From Bacteroidales bacterium (lineage in GTDB: Bacteria; Bacteroidota; Bacteroidia; Bacteroidales; UBA1402), in the NCBI GenBank assembly GCA_023230125.1, contig JALNXZ010000027.1, positions 1 through 11,391 of the forward strand: a stretch of 11,391 bases of DNA. The letters are read 5' to 3'. This document shows, piece by piece, positions 1-6,695 of the stretch. Made by a program: the position numbers and the translations under genes. Under the pieces are notes generated by a model. It had not been told where the DNA came from. It saw only the letters and a program-made list of their open reading frames with translations, and ran no database searches. Position 1 is the stretch's first letter; every line of letters starts with the position of its first letter.

Positions 1-1578
1 ATTCAAAGGCTGTAGATTGACTTCATCAGCCAGTATATCAAACTTATATTCAGGCAAAGACTTTGAATGGTTTATCAATCCGGAAAAAACAAGTCTGGCA
101 TTTTCATCATTGATTTTACCACGACCTTCCATTCCCATTTTGTCAAATTGGCCGTTCAGCGTCATGTTTTTGTATTTGTAACCATTGTAGAAAACAAATG
201 GTATCATGCCGTCAATTTTTCCGGACAATCCATTTTTGGAATCAATTGCTCCATCGACAGTCACATTAAAAGCTATATTCTCCAGCATCTTATAGTCCGG
301 AAATATCTGGTTCATTTTAAACGCATCAGTTCTTATATTCCCTTTAAATAAAAAACCTTCATTTTGGGGAGACAGCTGAATATCTGTACCAACGTTACCC
401 GCTGCAGTGGCGAAATCTCCTCTGAGCACCCACCGATGAGCGACAGTGTTGATATTCCCCATATAATTGATAGTGCCGAGATTACGTAAGGCTGGTATTT
501 CTGTAAACTGATTGGTCGCTACACCGGAAAAATATTCCAGACATTCTGGCATGATACGAAGTGTTCCTATCAAACCATTCATATACAAATTCTTAATTTT
601 AGGAAGGCCTTTTAAAGTGATTTTTCCATTTAAAAGAAATATATCATCCATATTGACCAAAACCTGATTGCAAGTCAGTTCGGATAATTTCCCAATAGTG
701 GATAAAGACAATTTGACCGGCTTATTCAGATTGGTCAGAGAAACGTTCAAAAAGGAAAAATCAGAAGGGACAAAAGTAATCTTGATATTTGTCTGATTAA
801 ATCTAACCGAATCTGAAAAATTCGAAAAAGCAGAAAAGCCATGATATTTAGCATCAAGCGAATCAATTTCTAAGCTTGAATTGGCAGAATAGATTTTCAG
901 GTTTCTCAAAGTAAAAGCATTTTCAGAGAGTTTGGTTTGAAATTTAAGGTTGTCAATGATCAAACCACATTTTTCTTTTGCCTGAAATTTATAAATCCAT
1001 AGCTGATAATGTTTTTTAGGAGCAATCTTTAGACTCAGTTTTGCAGAAATCCGGCTAAAATCAAGGTGATTTCCGTCAAGACCGTCAGTTTTAATCAATT
1101 CAGATTTCACATCATAATGAATCCGGCTATTTCGCAACAGAATCGTCGAAAAATCAAGATGCCAGGGCAGAATCGTTTTTTTATTGGGCTTTTTAAAAGC
1201 ATCTATGATCGGCTGAATGTTCAATTTACCTTTAGGGGTATTACGCCAAAGATGGATATCAGCACAAATCAGACGTAAGGCATTCAATTCCAAACGTCTG
1301 CTTAATAGAGGGATAATCCGCACTTCAGCATCAAATCTTTCTGCTTTCAAGATTTGATGACCTAAGCTATCATTGATTTGTACATGATGAAAAACGAGAC
1401 CACGAAAAAGGCTGATATCTGAATCCTCAATATATATCTTAGTTCCGGTCTTTTGATTGAGATCTTTGGTTACACTATCGACCAAACGCTGTTGAAAATA
1501 GGACGTATTCAACAAAATCAGAGGTATGCCAATCAGTATCAGCAACACAAGAAGCACTATGATTCCCGTTCTTTTCAA
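1..1578 (-). CDS. TamB/AsmA-like envelope assembly protein, N-terminal part (cut by window edge)
   Basis: An open frame of 526 codons runs on the minus strand from 1578 to base 1 with no stop, so the protein continues beyond the window. Residues 5-23 form one hydrophobic segment (GIIVLLVLLILIGIPLILL) after a short basic start, giving an inner-membrane anchor with a periplasmic body. The next part (SYFQQRLVDSVTKDLNQKTG, then KIYIEDSDISLFRGLVFHHV) has the layout of AsmA/TamB N-termini. What follows is long, repetitive and beta-rich, with recurring short strands such as LELNALRLICADIHL and GKITLKGLPKIKNLYMNGL. TamB-like proteins are thought to move lipids or outer-membrane proteins across the periplasm. 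The frame has no ATG near its 5' end and a stop lies 17 codons before the TTG at 1578, so I choose TTG. The gene is divergent from tsaD. The family is fairly sure; the exact subfamily and start are less so. Confidence 0.8.
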   Translation of the reverse strand, partial: MKRTGIIVLLVLLILIGIPLILLNTSYFQQRLVDSVTKDLNQKTGTKIYIEDSDISLFRGLVFHHVQINDSLGHQILKAERFDAEVRIIPLLSRRLELNALRLICADIHLWRNTPKGKLNIQPIIDAFKKPNKKTILPWHLDFSTILLRNSRIHYDVKSELIKTDGLDGNHLDFSRISAKLSLKIAPKKHYQLWIYKFQAKEKCGLIIDNLKFQTKLSENAFTLRNLKIYSANSSLEIDSLDAKYHGFSAFSNFSDSVRFNQTNIKITFVPSDFSFLNVSLTNLNKPVKLSLSTIGKLSELTCNQVLVNMDDIFLLNGKITLKGLPKIKNLYMNGLIGTLRIMPECLEYFSGVATNQFTEIPALRNLGTINYMGNINTVAHRWVLRGDFATAAGNVGTDIQLSPQNEGFLFKGNIRTDAFKMNQIFPDYKMLENIAFNVTVDGAIDSKNGLSGKIDGMIPFVFYNGYKYKNMTLNGQFDKMGMEGRGKINDENARLVFSGLINHSKSLPEYKFDILADEVNLQPLN

Positions 1579-1630
1579 AATAATTTGGTACCTTTGTCTG
1601 GCTGTAATCCGTTTGTCATACTTTTATATG

Positions 1631-1638
1631 CAAAAATA
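1631..1638 (-). promoter_or_regulatory. Putative -7 box for the TamB-like gene
   Basis: On the minus strand this reads TATTTTTG, a perfect match to the Bacteroidetes -7 consensus TAnnTTTG. Transcription would begin near 1621-1625, giving a leader of about 45 bases before the TTG at 1578. No TTG or TTTG lies at the expected 19-21 base spacing upstream; the nearest is 26 bases away. The -33 element is therefore weak or absent. Confidence 0.45.
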
Positions 1639-1680
1639 AGAAAAAGGCGCACATATTTTACAGTCAAACTGATAAAAACA

Positions 1681-1688
1681 CAATTTTG
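1681..1688 (+). promoter_or_regulatory. Putative -7 box for tsaD-crcB
   Basis: CAATTTTG matches TAnnTTTG at all but the first base and ends only 7 bases before the tsaD ATG. If used, the transcript would start at or within a few bases of the ATG. A poor -33 candidate (TTTA, 1657-1660) sits 20 bases upstream. No Shine-Dalgarno sequence is visible. Confidence 0.35.
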
Positions 1689-1695
1689 ACTTTTT

Positions 1696-2718
1696 ATGTC
1701 CCACATAACTATTCTTGGTATAGAATCATCTTGTGATGATACTTCAGCAGCAGTCATCCGGGATGGTTATTTGTTGTCTAATGTCGTTTCCAGCCAAAAG
1801 ATACACGAAGCATACGGAGGAGTCGTTCCGGAACTGGCATCAAGAGCACATGAACAAAATATCATACCTGTTGTCGATCAAGCACTTAAGAAAGCCGGCA
1901 TTTCAAAAAAGGAACTTTCATCTGTCGCTTTCACCCGTGGCCCTGGACTGATGGGCTCTTTGCTGGTAGGGACGTCCTTTGCCAAAGGTTTCGCCAGATC
2001 TTTAAATATTCCATTGGTGGATGTCAATCATTTACAAGGTCACATTCTGGCACATTTCATACAGGTGGAAGGAGAGGATCACCAATTCCCGAAATTCCCA
2101 TATTTATGCTTGCTTGTATCTGGCGGCAATTCCCAGATTGTGTTGGTCCGTTCATACAATGATATGGAAATCATCGGCCAGACCATAGATGATGCAGCTG
2201 GAGAAGCTTTCGACAAATGTGCCAAAGTGATGGGGTTGCCTTATCCCGGAGGTCCGGTAGTAGACAAACTTGCCAAGTTGGGAAATCCCCAAGCCTTTAA
2301 ATTTAGCAAACCTCATATTCCTAAATACGACTACAGCTTCAGCGGTCTCAAAACCTCTTTCTTATATCGTTTGCGTGACGAAGTTGCCTTGAATCCAAAT
2401 TTTATTGAACAAAACAAGGAGAGTTTGTGTGCCTCTCTGCAAGCCACTGTGGTGGATGTCTTGATGGATAAGCTCAGAAAAGCATCCAAAGCACTGGGTA
2501 TCAAAGAAGTTGCCCTTTCAGGAGGTGTCTCTGCCAACACCGGTTTACGCACAGCCTTCGCTGATCATGCGAAAAGATACGAATGGACGATTCATATCCC
2601 TAAATTTGCCTATACGACAGATAACGCCGCCATGATCACCATGACGGGTTATTTCAAATACCAGGATGGCCTTTTTGCATCTATGGATGTAGCGCCATAT
2701 TCAAGAGTCACCCTATAA
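1696..2718 (+). CDS. tsaD: tRNA N6-adenosine threonylcarbamoyltransferase TsaD (Gcp/YgjD)
   Basis: TsaD transfers the threonylcarbamoyl group from TC-AMP to A37 of ANN-decoding tRNAs (t6A), working with TsaB and TsaE in the cytoplasm. The 340-residue length is normal for the family. Visible motifs of the ASKHA fold are GIESSCDDTSAAV at 8-20, the metal-binding histidines H112 and H116 in NHLQGH, LLVSGGNSQIVLV at 139-151, IDDAAGEAFDK at 164-174, YPGGP at 183-187, FSGLKT at 215-220, SGGVSANTGLR at 275-285, and TTDNAAMI at 307-314 with the metal-binding aspartate D309. The start at MSHITILGIESS fits the family N-terminus, and no other ATG is better placed. It lies 7 bases before crcB, so the two are probably cotranscribed. 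The neighbouring TamB-like gene is divergent, across 117 bases. Confidence 0.97.
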   Translation: MSHITILGIESSCDDTSAAVIRDGYLLSNVVSSQKIHEAYGGVVPELASRAHEQNIIPVVDQALKKAGISKKELSSVAFTRGPGLMGSLLVGTSFAKGFARSLNIPLVDVNHLQGHILAHFIQVEGEDHQFPKFPYLCLLVSGGNSQIVLVRSYNDMEIIGQTIDDAAGEAFDKCAKVMGLPYPGGPVVDKLAKLGNPQAFKFSKPHIPKYDYSFSGLKTSFLYRLRDEVALNPNFIEQNKESLCASLQATVVDVLMDKLRKASKALGIKEVALSGGVSANTGLRTAFADHAKRYEWTIHIPKFAYTTDNAAMITMTGYFKYQDGLFASMDVAPYSRVTL

Positions 2719-2725
2719 AACGAGT

Positions 2726-3091
2726 ATGCTGAAATCCCTCTTTTTTGTATTTATCGGTGGTGGATTCGGCAGTGTTTTGCGCACTTTGGTCGGAAAGCTT
2801 TTCAGTTTTGCCGGATTCCCGGTTGGAACATTGATTGTCAATATCTTGGGCAGTCTTCTGATCGGATTCCTATACGCATTGCTGAGCCGGCAGATTATTG
2901 GAGAAAATGAACGGTTACTTTTGGCTGTGGGGTTTTGTGGTGGCTTCACTACGTTCTCCACCTTTTCCAACGAGAGTCTGCATTTGCTAAGGAGTGGTCA
3001 AACCGGAAGTTTTATTTTATACGCAACCGGAAGTTTTATGCTTTGTTTGATTTCTGTTTGGTTGGGGGATAGACTCGGGTCTAGAATATAA
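2726..3091 (+). CDS. crcB: Fluoride ion channel CrcB/Fluc
   Basis: CrcB proteins are small dual-topology membrane channels that export fluoride. This one has 121 residues, the usual size, and about four hydrophobic segments (roughly 4-22, 33-54, 63-82 and 94-113). Family motifs are clear: GGGFGSVLR at 11-19, GTLIVNILGS at 34-43 with the conserved pore asparagine N39, and GFCGGFTTFSTFS at 69-81, which holds the central sodium-site region and the phenylalanines F77 and F80 lining the fluoride path. The gene starts 7 bases after tsaD stops, so it probably depends on tsaD transcription. There is no room for a fluoride riboswitch between them. A hairpin terminator follows directly. Nothing suggests a defect. 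Confidence 0.95.
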   Translation: MLKSLFFVFIGGGFGSVLRTLVGKLFSFAGFPVGTLIVNILGSLLIGFLYALLSRQIIGENERLLLAVGFCGGFTTFSTFSNESLHLLRSGQTGSFILYATGSFMLCLISVWLGDRLGSRI

Positions 3092-3093
3092 GA

Positions 3094-3129
3094 AAAATGC
3101 CACCCCTGAATAAACAGAGATGGCATTTT
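3094..3129. terminator. Bidirectional terminator between crcB and ddh
   Basis: AAAATGCCA (3094-3102) pairs perfectly with TGGCATTTT (3121-3129). An inner CTG/CAG pair (3105-3107 with 3114-3116) closes a small AATAAA loop. The stem starts two bases after the crcB stop codon and ends 26 bases from the ddh stop. The A-rich 5' flank and T-rich 3' flank give a T run after the hairpin on both strands (four on plus, five on minus), so it can serve both convergent genes. Confidence 0.8.
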
Positions 3130-3155
3130 CAGTTATATGCCAGAGGTCTTTATGC

Positions 3156-4055
3156 TTATACGATATGACGGATCAAACTTTCCTTATCACCATACATCAT
3201 ATTAATTACAGGAATCTCAATCATGGTATAAGCACCCGGGGCCTGTTTGAAACTTGCACGTGCAACGCATACCAACACCTGTGCTGTCAAAGCCGGATTA
3301 TTGATCTTCATATTGAATTCAAGCAGTTGGTTCTGAGTCTTTCCGGATACACCTTTGCGCGTCATGTGGACACCATGTCCCATGTCAATCAAAGCATCCA
3401 CATCATCCACCTGCATCACATGCGTTTCATCGCTTGCGAAATAAGGATCGATCTTGATGGATTCTGCAACTTTGTCAAAATCATAACCATCCTCCAGCTC
3501 GATATAAACCATTCGACGGTGAACGCCGGTTCCCAACGGAATGGTCATAGAAAGGGCAGCCTTAACGCCTGGTTTGGATTTTACACAAACCGTATGTCCC
3601 ATACTCATACCAGGGCCGAAATTGGTATAACTGATACCTTTGGGTACAATGGCTTCCATCAAGGCACGAACCATGGAATCACTTCCCGGATCCCATCCTG
3701 CAGATATGATGGACACCGCATGATTAGCCTTGGCTACTTTGTCCAAGGATTCATGTAAATCCCATATTTTACCATGAATGTCAAAACTGTCTACCGTGTT
3801 GATACCCAATGCAAGGATTTCTTTGGCATGTTCTTCAACGCTACGTGTCGGTGTAGATAAAAAGGCGACATCTACGTGATCCAGTTCACGTATATCAGTA
3901 ACAATAGGAATACCGGCAAGTTCATTGGGACATTCAGCCTTTATGGTACGGCGCACAATACCTGCAATTTCAAAATCAGGAGAAGCCTGAATGGCTTCCA
4001 ACACGTACTTCCCGATATTGCCATATCCAACTATGGCGGCACGAAATTTTCTCAT
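3156..4055 (-). CDS. ddh: meso-diaminopimelate dehydrogenase
   Basis: Ddh is a cytoplasmic NADPH-dependent enzyme that aminates L-tetrahydrodipicolinate (its open-chain keto form) in one step to meso-diaminopimelate, the precursor of lysine and of the peptidoglycan cross-link. The 299-residue protein has the Rossmann motif GYGNIG at 10-15, STPTRSVEEHAKEIL from about 67, DSFDIHGKIW from about 89, the substrate-site segment SAGWDPGSDS at 118-127, FGPGMSMGHTV from about 146, and GHGVHMTRKGVSGKTQNQ plus INNPALTAQVL near the C-terminus. All are characteristic of the Ddh family rather than of DapB. I choose the ATG at 4055 (MRKFRAAIVGYG), which fits the family N-terminus; a TTG two codons upstream would add only two residues. 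The gene stands alone, with its own promoter and a terminator shared with crcB. Confidence 0.95.
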   Translation of the reverse strand: MRKFRAAIVGYGNIGKYVLEAIQASPDFEIAGIVRRTIKAECPNELAGIPIVTDIRELDHVDVAFLSTPTRSVEEHAKEILALGINTVDSFDIHGKIWDLHESLDKVAKANHAVSIISAGWDPGSDSMVRALMEAIVPKGISYTNFGPGMSMGHTVCVKSKPGVKAALSMTIPLGTGVHRRMVYIELEDGYDFDKVAESIKIDPYFASDETHVMQVDDVDALIDMGHGVHMTRKGVSGKTQNQLLEFNMKINNPALTAQVLVCVARASFKQAPGAYTMIEIPVINMMYGDKESLIRHIV

Positions 4056-4090
4056 ATTCAATTATTTTAGACGTTACAATTTTCAGGCCG

Positions 4091-4121
4091 CAAATATACA
4101 AAAAGAAAAATATGGCCACAA
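4091..4121 (-). promoter_or_regulatory. Promoter of ddh
   Basis: Read on the minus strand, TTG (4119-4121) is followed 20 bases later by TATATTTG (4091-4098), a perfect TAnnTTTG -7 element at proper spacing for a Bacteroidetes primary-sigma promoter. Transcription would start near 4083-4086, leaving a leader of about 30 bases before the ATG at 4055. No operator or riboswitch is evident. Confidence 0.65.
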
Positions 4122-4250
4122 TATTATTGCATACATTCTAAAAAGAAGGGCCAATCACTATTATCTCAAAGTAATATCATCACCTTTTTTCCTTTTAACA
4201 ATTTTGATTTGTGCCTTCTTCCATTCTGAAAAAGAGCGATACTATTTTAG

Positions 4251-4280
4251 TTTGATAATTAATGAAAATATATAATTTTG
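4251..4280 (+). promoter_or_regulatory. Promoter of the yjbR-like gene
   Basis: TTTG (4251-4254), an 18-base spacer and TAATTTTG (4273-4280) match the Bacteroidetes -33/-7 pattern at both elements. The start site would fall near 4286, about 30 bases before the ATG at 4318. The rest of the 4056-4317 gap is AT-rich, and I see nothing else in it beyond this promoter and that of ddh. Confidence 0.6.
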
Positions 4281-4317
4281 CATCCAAATTCAGGAACAGA
4301 TTGAAATCTTGCCGGTC

Positions 4318-4689
4318 ATGAACATCGAAGAATTAAGGGAATATTGTCTGTCTATGGATGGTTCAGAAGAATGCCTTCCTTTTGATGAGGTCACGTTGGT
4401 CTATAAAGTCATGGGGAAGATGTTTGCCTTAATACCGATTGATCGGGACACCTTAAGTGTCACTGTCAAATGCGATCCGGAAAAAGCTGTTGAACTGAGA
4501 GAAAGATATGCTGCCGTCGAATCCGCCTATCACTTCAACAAACGATACTGGAACACCCTATATCCGAATCAGGATATGGATGATAAAGAAATAAAAAAGT
4601 GGATCAGACATTCTATCGATGAAGTCATCAAGAAACTTCCCATCATCAAACAGAGAGCGTATCGAAACTCCCTCTGCCCGAATCATTAA
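4318..4689 (+). CDS. MmcQ/YjbR-family protein
   Basis: This 123-residue protein matches the YjbR/MmcQ family, small single-domain proteins with a CyaY-like alpha-beta fold that are often labelled DNA-binding although their cellular role is not settled. Supporting features are the N-terminal helix MNIEELREYCLSMDGSEECL, the strand pair VTLVYKVMGKMFALIPID, LSVTVKCDPEKAVELRERY, and the hallmark HFNKRYWNTLY at 72-82, followed by a C-terminal helix ending KKLP. There is no signal peptide or membrane segment. I prefer the ATG at 4318 to a TTG three codons earlier because it begins the conserved helix and lies about 30 bases from the predicted transcription start. It is monocistronic and converges on the acyl-CoA ligase gene, with 15 bases between the two stops. 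Confidence 0.85.
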   Translation: MNIEELREYCLSMDGSEECLPFDEVTLVYKVMGKMFALIPIDRDTLSVTVKCDPEKAVELRERYAAVESAYHFNKRYWNTLYPNQDMDDKEIKKWIRHSIDEVIKKLPIIKQRAYRNSLCPNH

Positions 4690-4729
4690 GATTCTTTGAA
4701 TATCTTATTCTGAAGAATTGGATTTTTTT
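4690..4729 (+). terminator. Possible weak terminator after the yjbR-like gene
   Basis: ATTCTT (4691-4696) can pair with AAGAAT (4713-4718), extended by G-T wobbles on both sides, and a run of seven T (4723-4729) follows a few bases later. The stem is AT-rich with a long loop, and the 3' half lies inside the last codons of the opposite ligase gene. It is only a candidate. Confidence 0.3.
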
Positions 4730-6414
4730 GTTCTTATCTCTGCATTTTTATCTTTATTCAATAAAAAACGTTTGATCTTCAACGTTGCCGTTTTTTCAAA
4801 AGGTTCATCCTGTAAATGTACGTCAGATAGTTGAGAATGCTTGCTCACAGTCTGATTCACGCGATCTTTCAACTCTTTCAGATATAATTCCATTTTTTTC
4901 TTCAGCTCTTCCTGATAATTATGAGCTGAAACTTTCAGTTCTTGATAACGTTTTGAGAATTCTTCCGGATTCAGATAAACCCTGGCTATCAGTTTTCCTT
5001 TGTTTTCGTATACAACAGATTCGACCACTCCATCCATCTCATTAATAATGGCCTCTATTTCTTCAGGGTAAATATTCTCACCACTCGATCCAAGAATCAT
5101 ATTTTTACTGCGCCCTTTGAGGTATATATTCCCTTTTTTATCAAGGATAGCAAGATCTCCGGTACATAACCATCCGTCAGGACTCAAGACTTCAGCTGTT
5201 TTCTCGGGATCCTTGTAATAGCCTTGCATAACATTACGACCACATACAACCAATTCACCTTCACCTGATTGAGGATTGACATTGATTAGTTTAGTCTTTA
5301 TACCTTTCATGGCAGGTCCATTGGAACGGAAGATGGTCTGTTCAACAGGAGAGCCGAAAAGCATTGGCGATGTTTCAGTAAGCCCATACCCAACGGAATA
5401 GGGGAATTTGGCATCTCTCAGAAACCTTTCTACTTCAGGGTTAACAGCGGCGCCACCAATACCGAAAAATTGCAATTTGCCGCCAAAAGTCCTATATAGC
5501 TTTTTACCGGCAGCACGATGAAGAATAATCTGGAACGGACGAATGTTATATAGAAAACGCATGAAAGGATTTTTCGTCAATTTAGGTTTTACACCCACTT
5601 TAAACATCTTTTCAATAATCAACGGCACCGTCAACATCATTGTCGGTCTGAGTTTCTTTAACAAAGGCATCAATACATTTGCTGTCGGTGCTTTGTCAAT
5701 ATAATGTGTTGTGGCTCCCTGCATGGTTCCCAATACTAGGCCAAGGGTACATTCATAGGTATGCGCTAGTGGCAATACTGATAAATAAACGTCTGTGCTG
5801 CTGACAGGATATAGGGTAGTACACATCTGTGCATCCCAAACAATATTATCATTGGTCAGCATAACCCCCTTGGAGCGGCCTGTCGTACCAGAGGTATATA
5901 TGATGTTGGACAAATCATTCTCTTTTATCCTATTAGGAGTATAGCTTTTAAATGCTTCTTCATGTTGGAGGCAATAATCGTCAATTGTTTCTCCAGTTGA
6001 TGCGGAATGAAAATCATCCATGATGATGATCAAGCCATCGAATTTTATTTTTGAACCTATTTTATGATATACTTTATTTGAAAGGATTAAAGCTTTTGCA
6101 TCTGAATGGGTTATGACTGTAGAAACTTCATCCGGTGAAAAATCGACCAAAACCGGTACAATAATAGCCCCCATCGATGCTATCCCAAAATAGGAGACCC
6201 CCCAATGAGGCATATTTTCTCCAATTAGAACGATTTTATCAAATTGACGGATGCCATGTTCTGATAAAAAGAATCGTAATTTTGAGGACTTCTCACCCAA
6301 CATCTTGTAGGTGATTGTGCAATCCGAACCATACGTGTATGCAATTTTATCGCCATAAAGGTTCACGCTGTTTTCCAAAACCGATTGTAACGTATTCAAA
6401 GGGGTATCGATCAT
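4705..6414 (-). CDS. Long-chain acyl-CoA ligase-like AMP-forming synthetase
   Basis: This ANL-superfamily enzyme probably activates a fatty acid to acyl-AMP and then acyl-CoA. The 569 residues carry the adenylation motifs in order: IIYTSGTTGRSKGVMLT at 171-187 (P-loop), LPLAHTYECTLG at 214-225, GYGLTETSP at 342-350, GWLCTGD at 414-420, YLKGRSKNMI at 431-440 leading to GENIYPEEIE at 445-454 (hinge and CoA-binding region), and KTATLKIKRF at 541-550, where K546 sits at the position of the catalytic lysine. A charged helical insert at about 498-520 is common in the bacterial long-chain (FadD15/FAA-like) branch. There is no signal or membrane segment. The ATG at 6414 begins a normal N-terminus and sits 22 bases after a -7 box. 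The exact substrate cannot be read from sequence. It stands alone, without beta-oxidation genes nearby. Confidence 0.88.
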   Translation of the reverse strand: MIDTPLNTLQSVLENSVNLYGDKIAYTYGSDCTITYKMLGEKSSKLRFFLSEHGIRQFDKIVLIGENMPHWGVSYFGIASMGAIIVPVLVDFSPDEVSTVITHSDAKALILSNKVYHKIGSKIKFDGLIIIMDDFHSASTGETIDDYCLQHEEAFKSYTPNRIKENDLSNIIYTSGTTGRSKGVMLTNDNIVWDAQMCTTLYPVSSTDVYLSVLPLAHTYECTLGLVLGTMQGATTHYIDKAPTANVLMPLLKKLRPTMMLTVPLIIEKMFKVGVKPKLTKNPFMRFLYNIRPFQIILHRAAGKKLYRTFGGKLQFFGIGGAAVNPEVERFLRDAKFPYSVGYGLTETSPMLFGSPVEQTIFRSNGPAMKGIKTKLINVNPQSGEGELVVCGRNVMQGYYKDPEKTAEVLSPDGWLCTGDLAILDKKGNIYLKGRSKNMILGSSGENIYPEEIEAIINEMDGVVESVVYENKGKLIARVYLNPEEFSKRYQELKVSAHNYQEELKKKMELYLKELKDRVNQTVSKHSQLSDVHLQDEPFEKTATLKIKRFLLNKDKNAEIRTKKSNSSE

Positions 6415-6436
6415 ATGTTTATATTAAATATTGCCG

Positions 6437-6444
6437 CAAAGTTA
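6437..6444 (-). promoter_or_regulatory. Putative -7 box of the acyl-CoA ligase gene
   Basis: The minus strand reads TAACTTTG here, a perfect TAnnTTTG match 22 bases before the ATG at 6414. A TTTG lies 29 bases upstream of it, too far for a normal -33 element, so the promoter is probably weak or helped by an activator. Between this box and the his promoter (6445-6542) the DNA is AT-rich with no recognisable gene or strong hairpin. Confidence 0.45.
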
Positions 6445-6542
6445 GAATGTTTTTTGGGTTTTTACCATTTATACAAACTTAAAACAAAAAGAAGTGGTAA
6501 ATGTTTAATAATTTGTATTTTGAAATAATTCATCACGATATG

Positions 6543-6573
6543 TTGTGAAATACGGAATAAATATTTATTTTTG
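6543..6573 (+). promoter_or_regulatory. Promoter of the his operon
   Basis: TTG (6543-6545), a 20-base spacer and TATTTTTG (6566-6573) fit the Bacteroidetes promoter pattern, with a perfect -7 element. The expected transcription start is about 6579-6581, only some 13 bases before the ATG of the histidine leader peptide. Confidence 0.65.
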
Positions 6574-6592
6574 CGACATATTTATAACAGAT

Positions 6593-6643
6593 ATGCAACT
6601 AAATACTTTACATTTCGGCTATCACCATTATACTGAACGTTAA
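6593..6643 (+). CDS. hisL: Histidine-rich leader peptide of the his operon
   Basis: A 16-codon frame encodes MQLNTLHFGYHHYTER and ends at TAA (6641-6643). Three of 16 residues are histidine (codons at 6611, 6623 and 6626), with Phe and two Tyr interspersed. It lies just after the predicted his promoter and 38 bases before the 5' arm of a strong terminator that precedes hisG. The stop codon abuts the segment that can form an antiterminator. This is the arrangement of an amino-acid leader peptide: when charged His-tRNA is scarce the ribosome would stall at the His pair, and when it is plentiful it would reach the stop. It does not resemble the seven-histidine run of enteric HisL, so the symbol denotes the role and not homology. 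Confidence 0.75.
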   Translation: MQLNTLHFGYHHYTER

Positions 6644-6695
6644 TACGGTTGGCTGAACTTATAGTGTAACAAATAAAATTCAAAAGGCTTACCGT
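6624..6695 (+). promoter_or_regulatory. Attenuator pairing segments 1, 2 and 3 (antiterminator)
   Basis: Segment 1, ACCATTA (6624-6630), overlies the His codon pair and can pair with TAAT plus GGT (6641-6644 and 6647-6649, with a two-base bulge), forming the early 1:2 hairpin. Segment 2, ACGGTTGGCT (6645-6654), begins just after the leader stop and can pair with segment 3, GGCTTACCGT (6686-6695): nine of ten positions, two of them G-U. That 2:3 pairing takes up the 5' arm of the terminator. A ribosome stalled at 6623-6628 would cover segment 1 and free segment 2, whereas one at the stop would cover segment 2. I paired these by eye; no energies were computed. Confidence 0.6.

Noticed and set aside
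67..1689. Short plus-strand frames at 67-351, 1066-1278 and 1453-1689
   Set aside because: The first two lie inside the TamB-like coding sequence on the other strand, and the third overlaps its 5' end and the divergent promoter region. Their translations look like noise.
3120..3758. A 212-codon open frame on the plus strand
   Set aside because: It lies wholly antisense to ddh, whose protein is strongly conserved; the translation (rich in His, Cys and Ile) resembles no protein and has no promoter of its own.
3991..4275. A 94-codon plus-strand frame spanning the ddh start and the following gap
   Set aside because: It overlaps the ddh N-terminus antisense and the ddh promoter, and has an atypical composition with no motif.
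4651..4676. A GC-richer imperfect hairpin (CAGAGAG with CTCCCTCTG) as terminator of the ligase gene
   Set aside because: It lies inside the yjbR-like coding region and is followed on the minus strand by only three T; too weak to call.
6520..6556. A loose inverted repeat around CAC/GTG upstream of the his promoter
   Set aside because: Only three or four contiguous matching pairs; expected by chance in AT-rich DNA.
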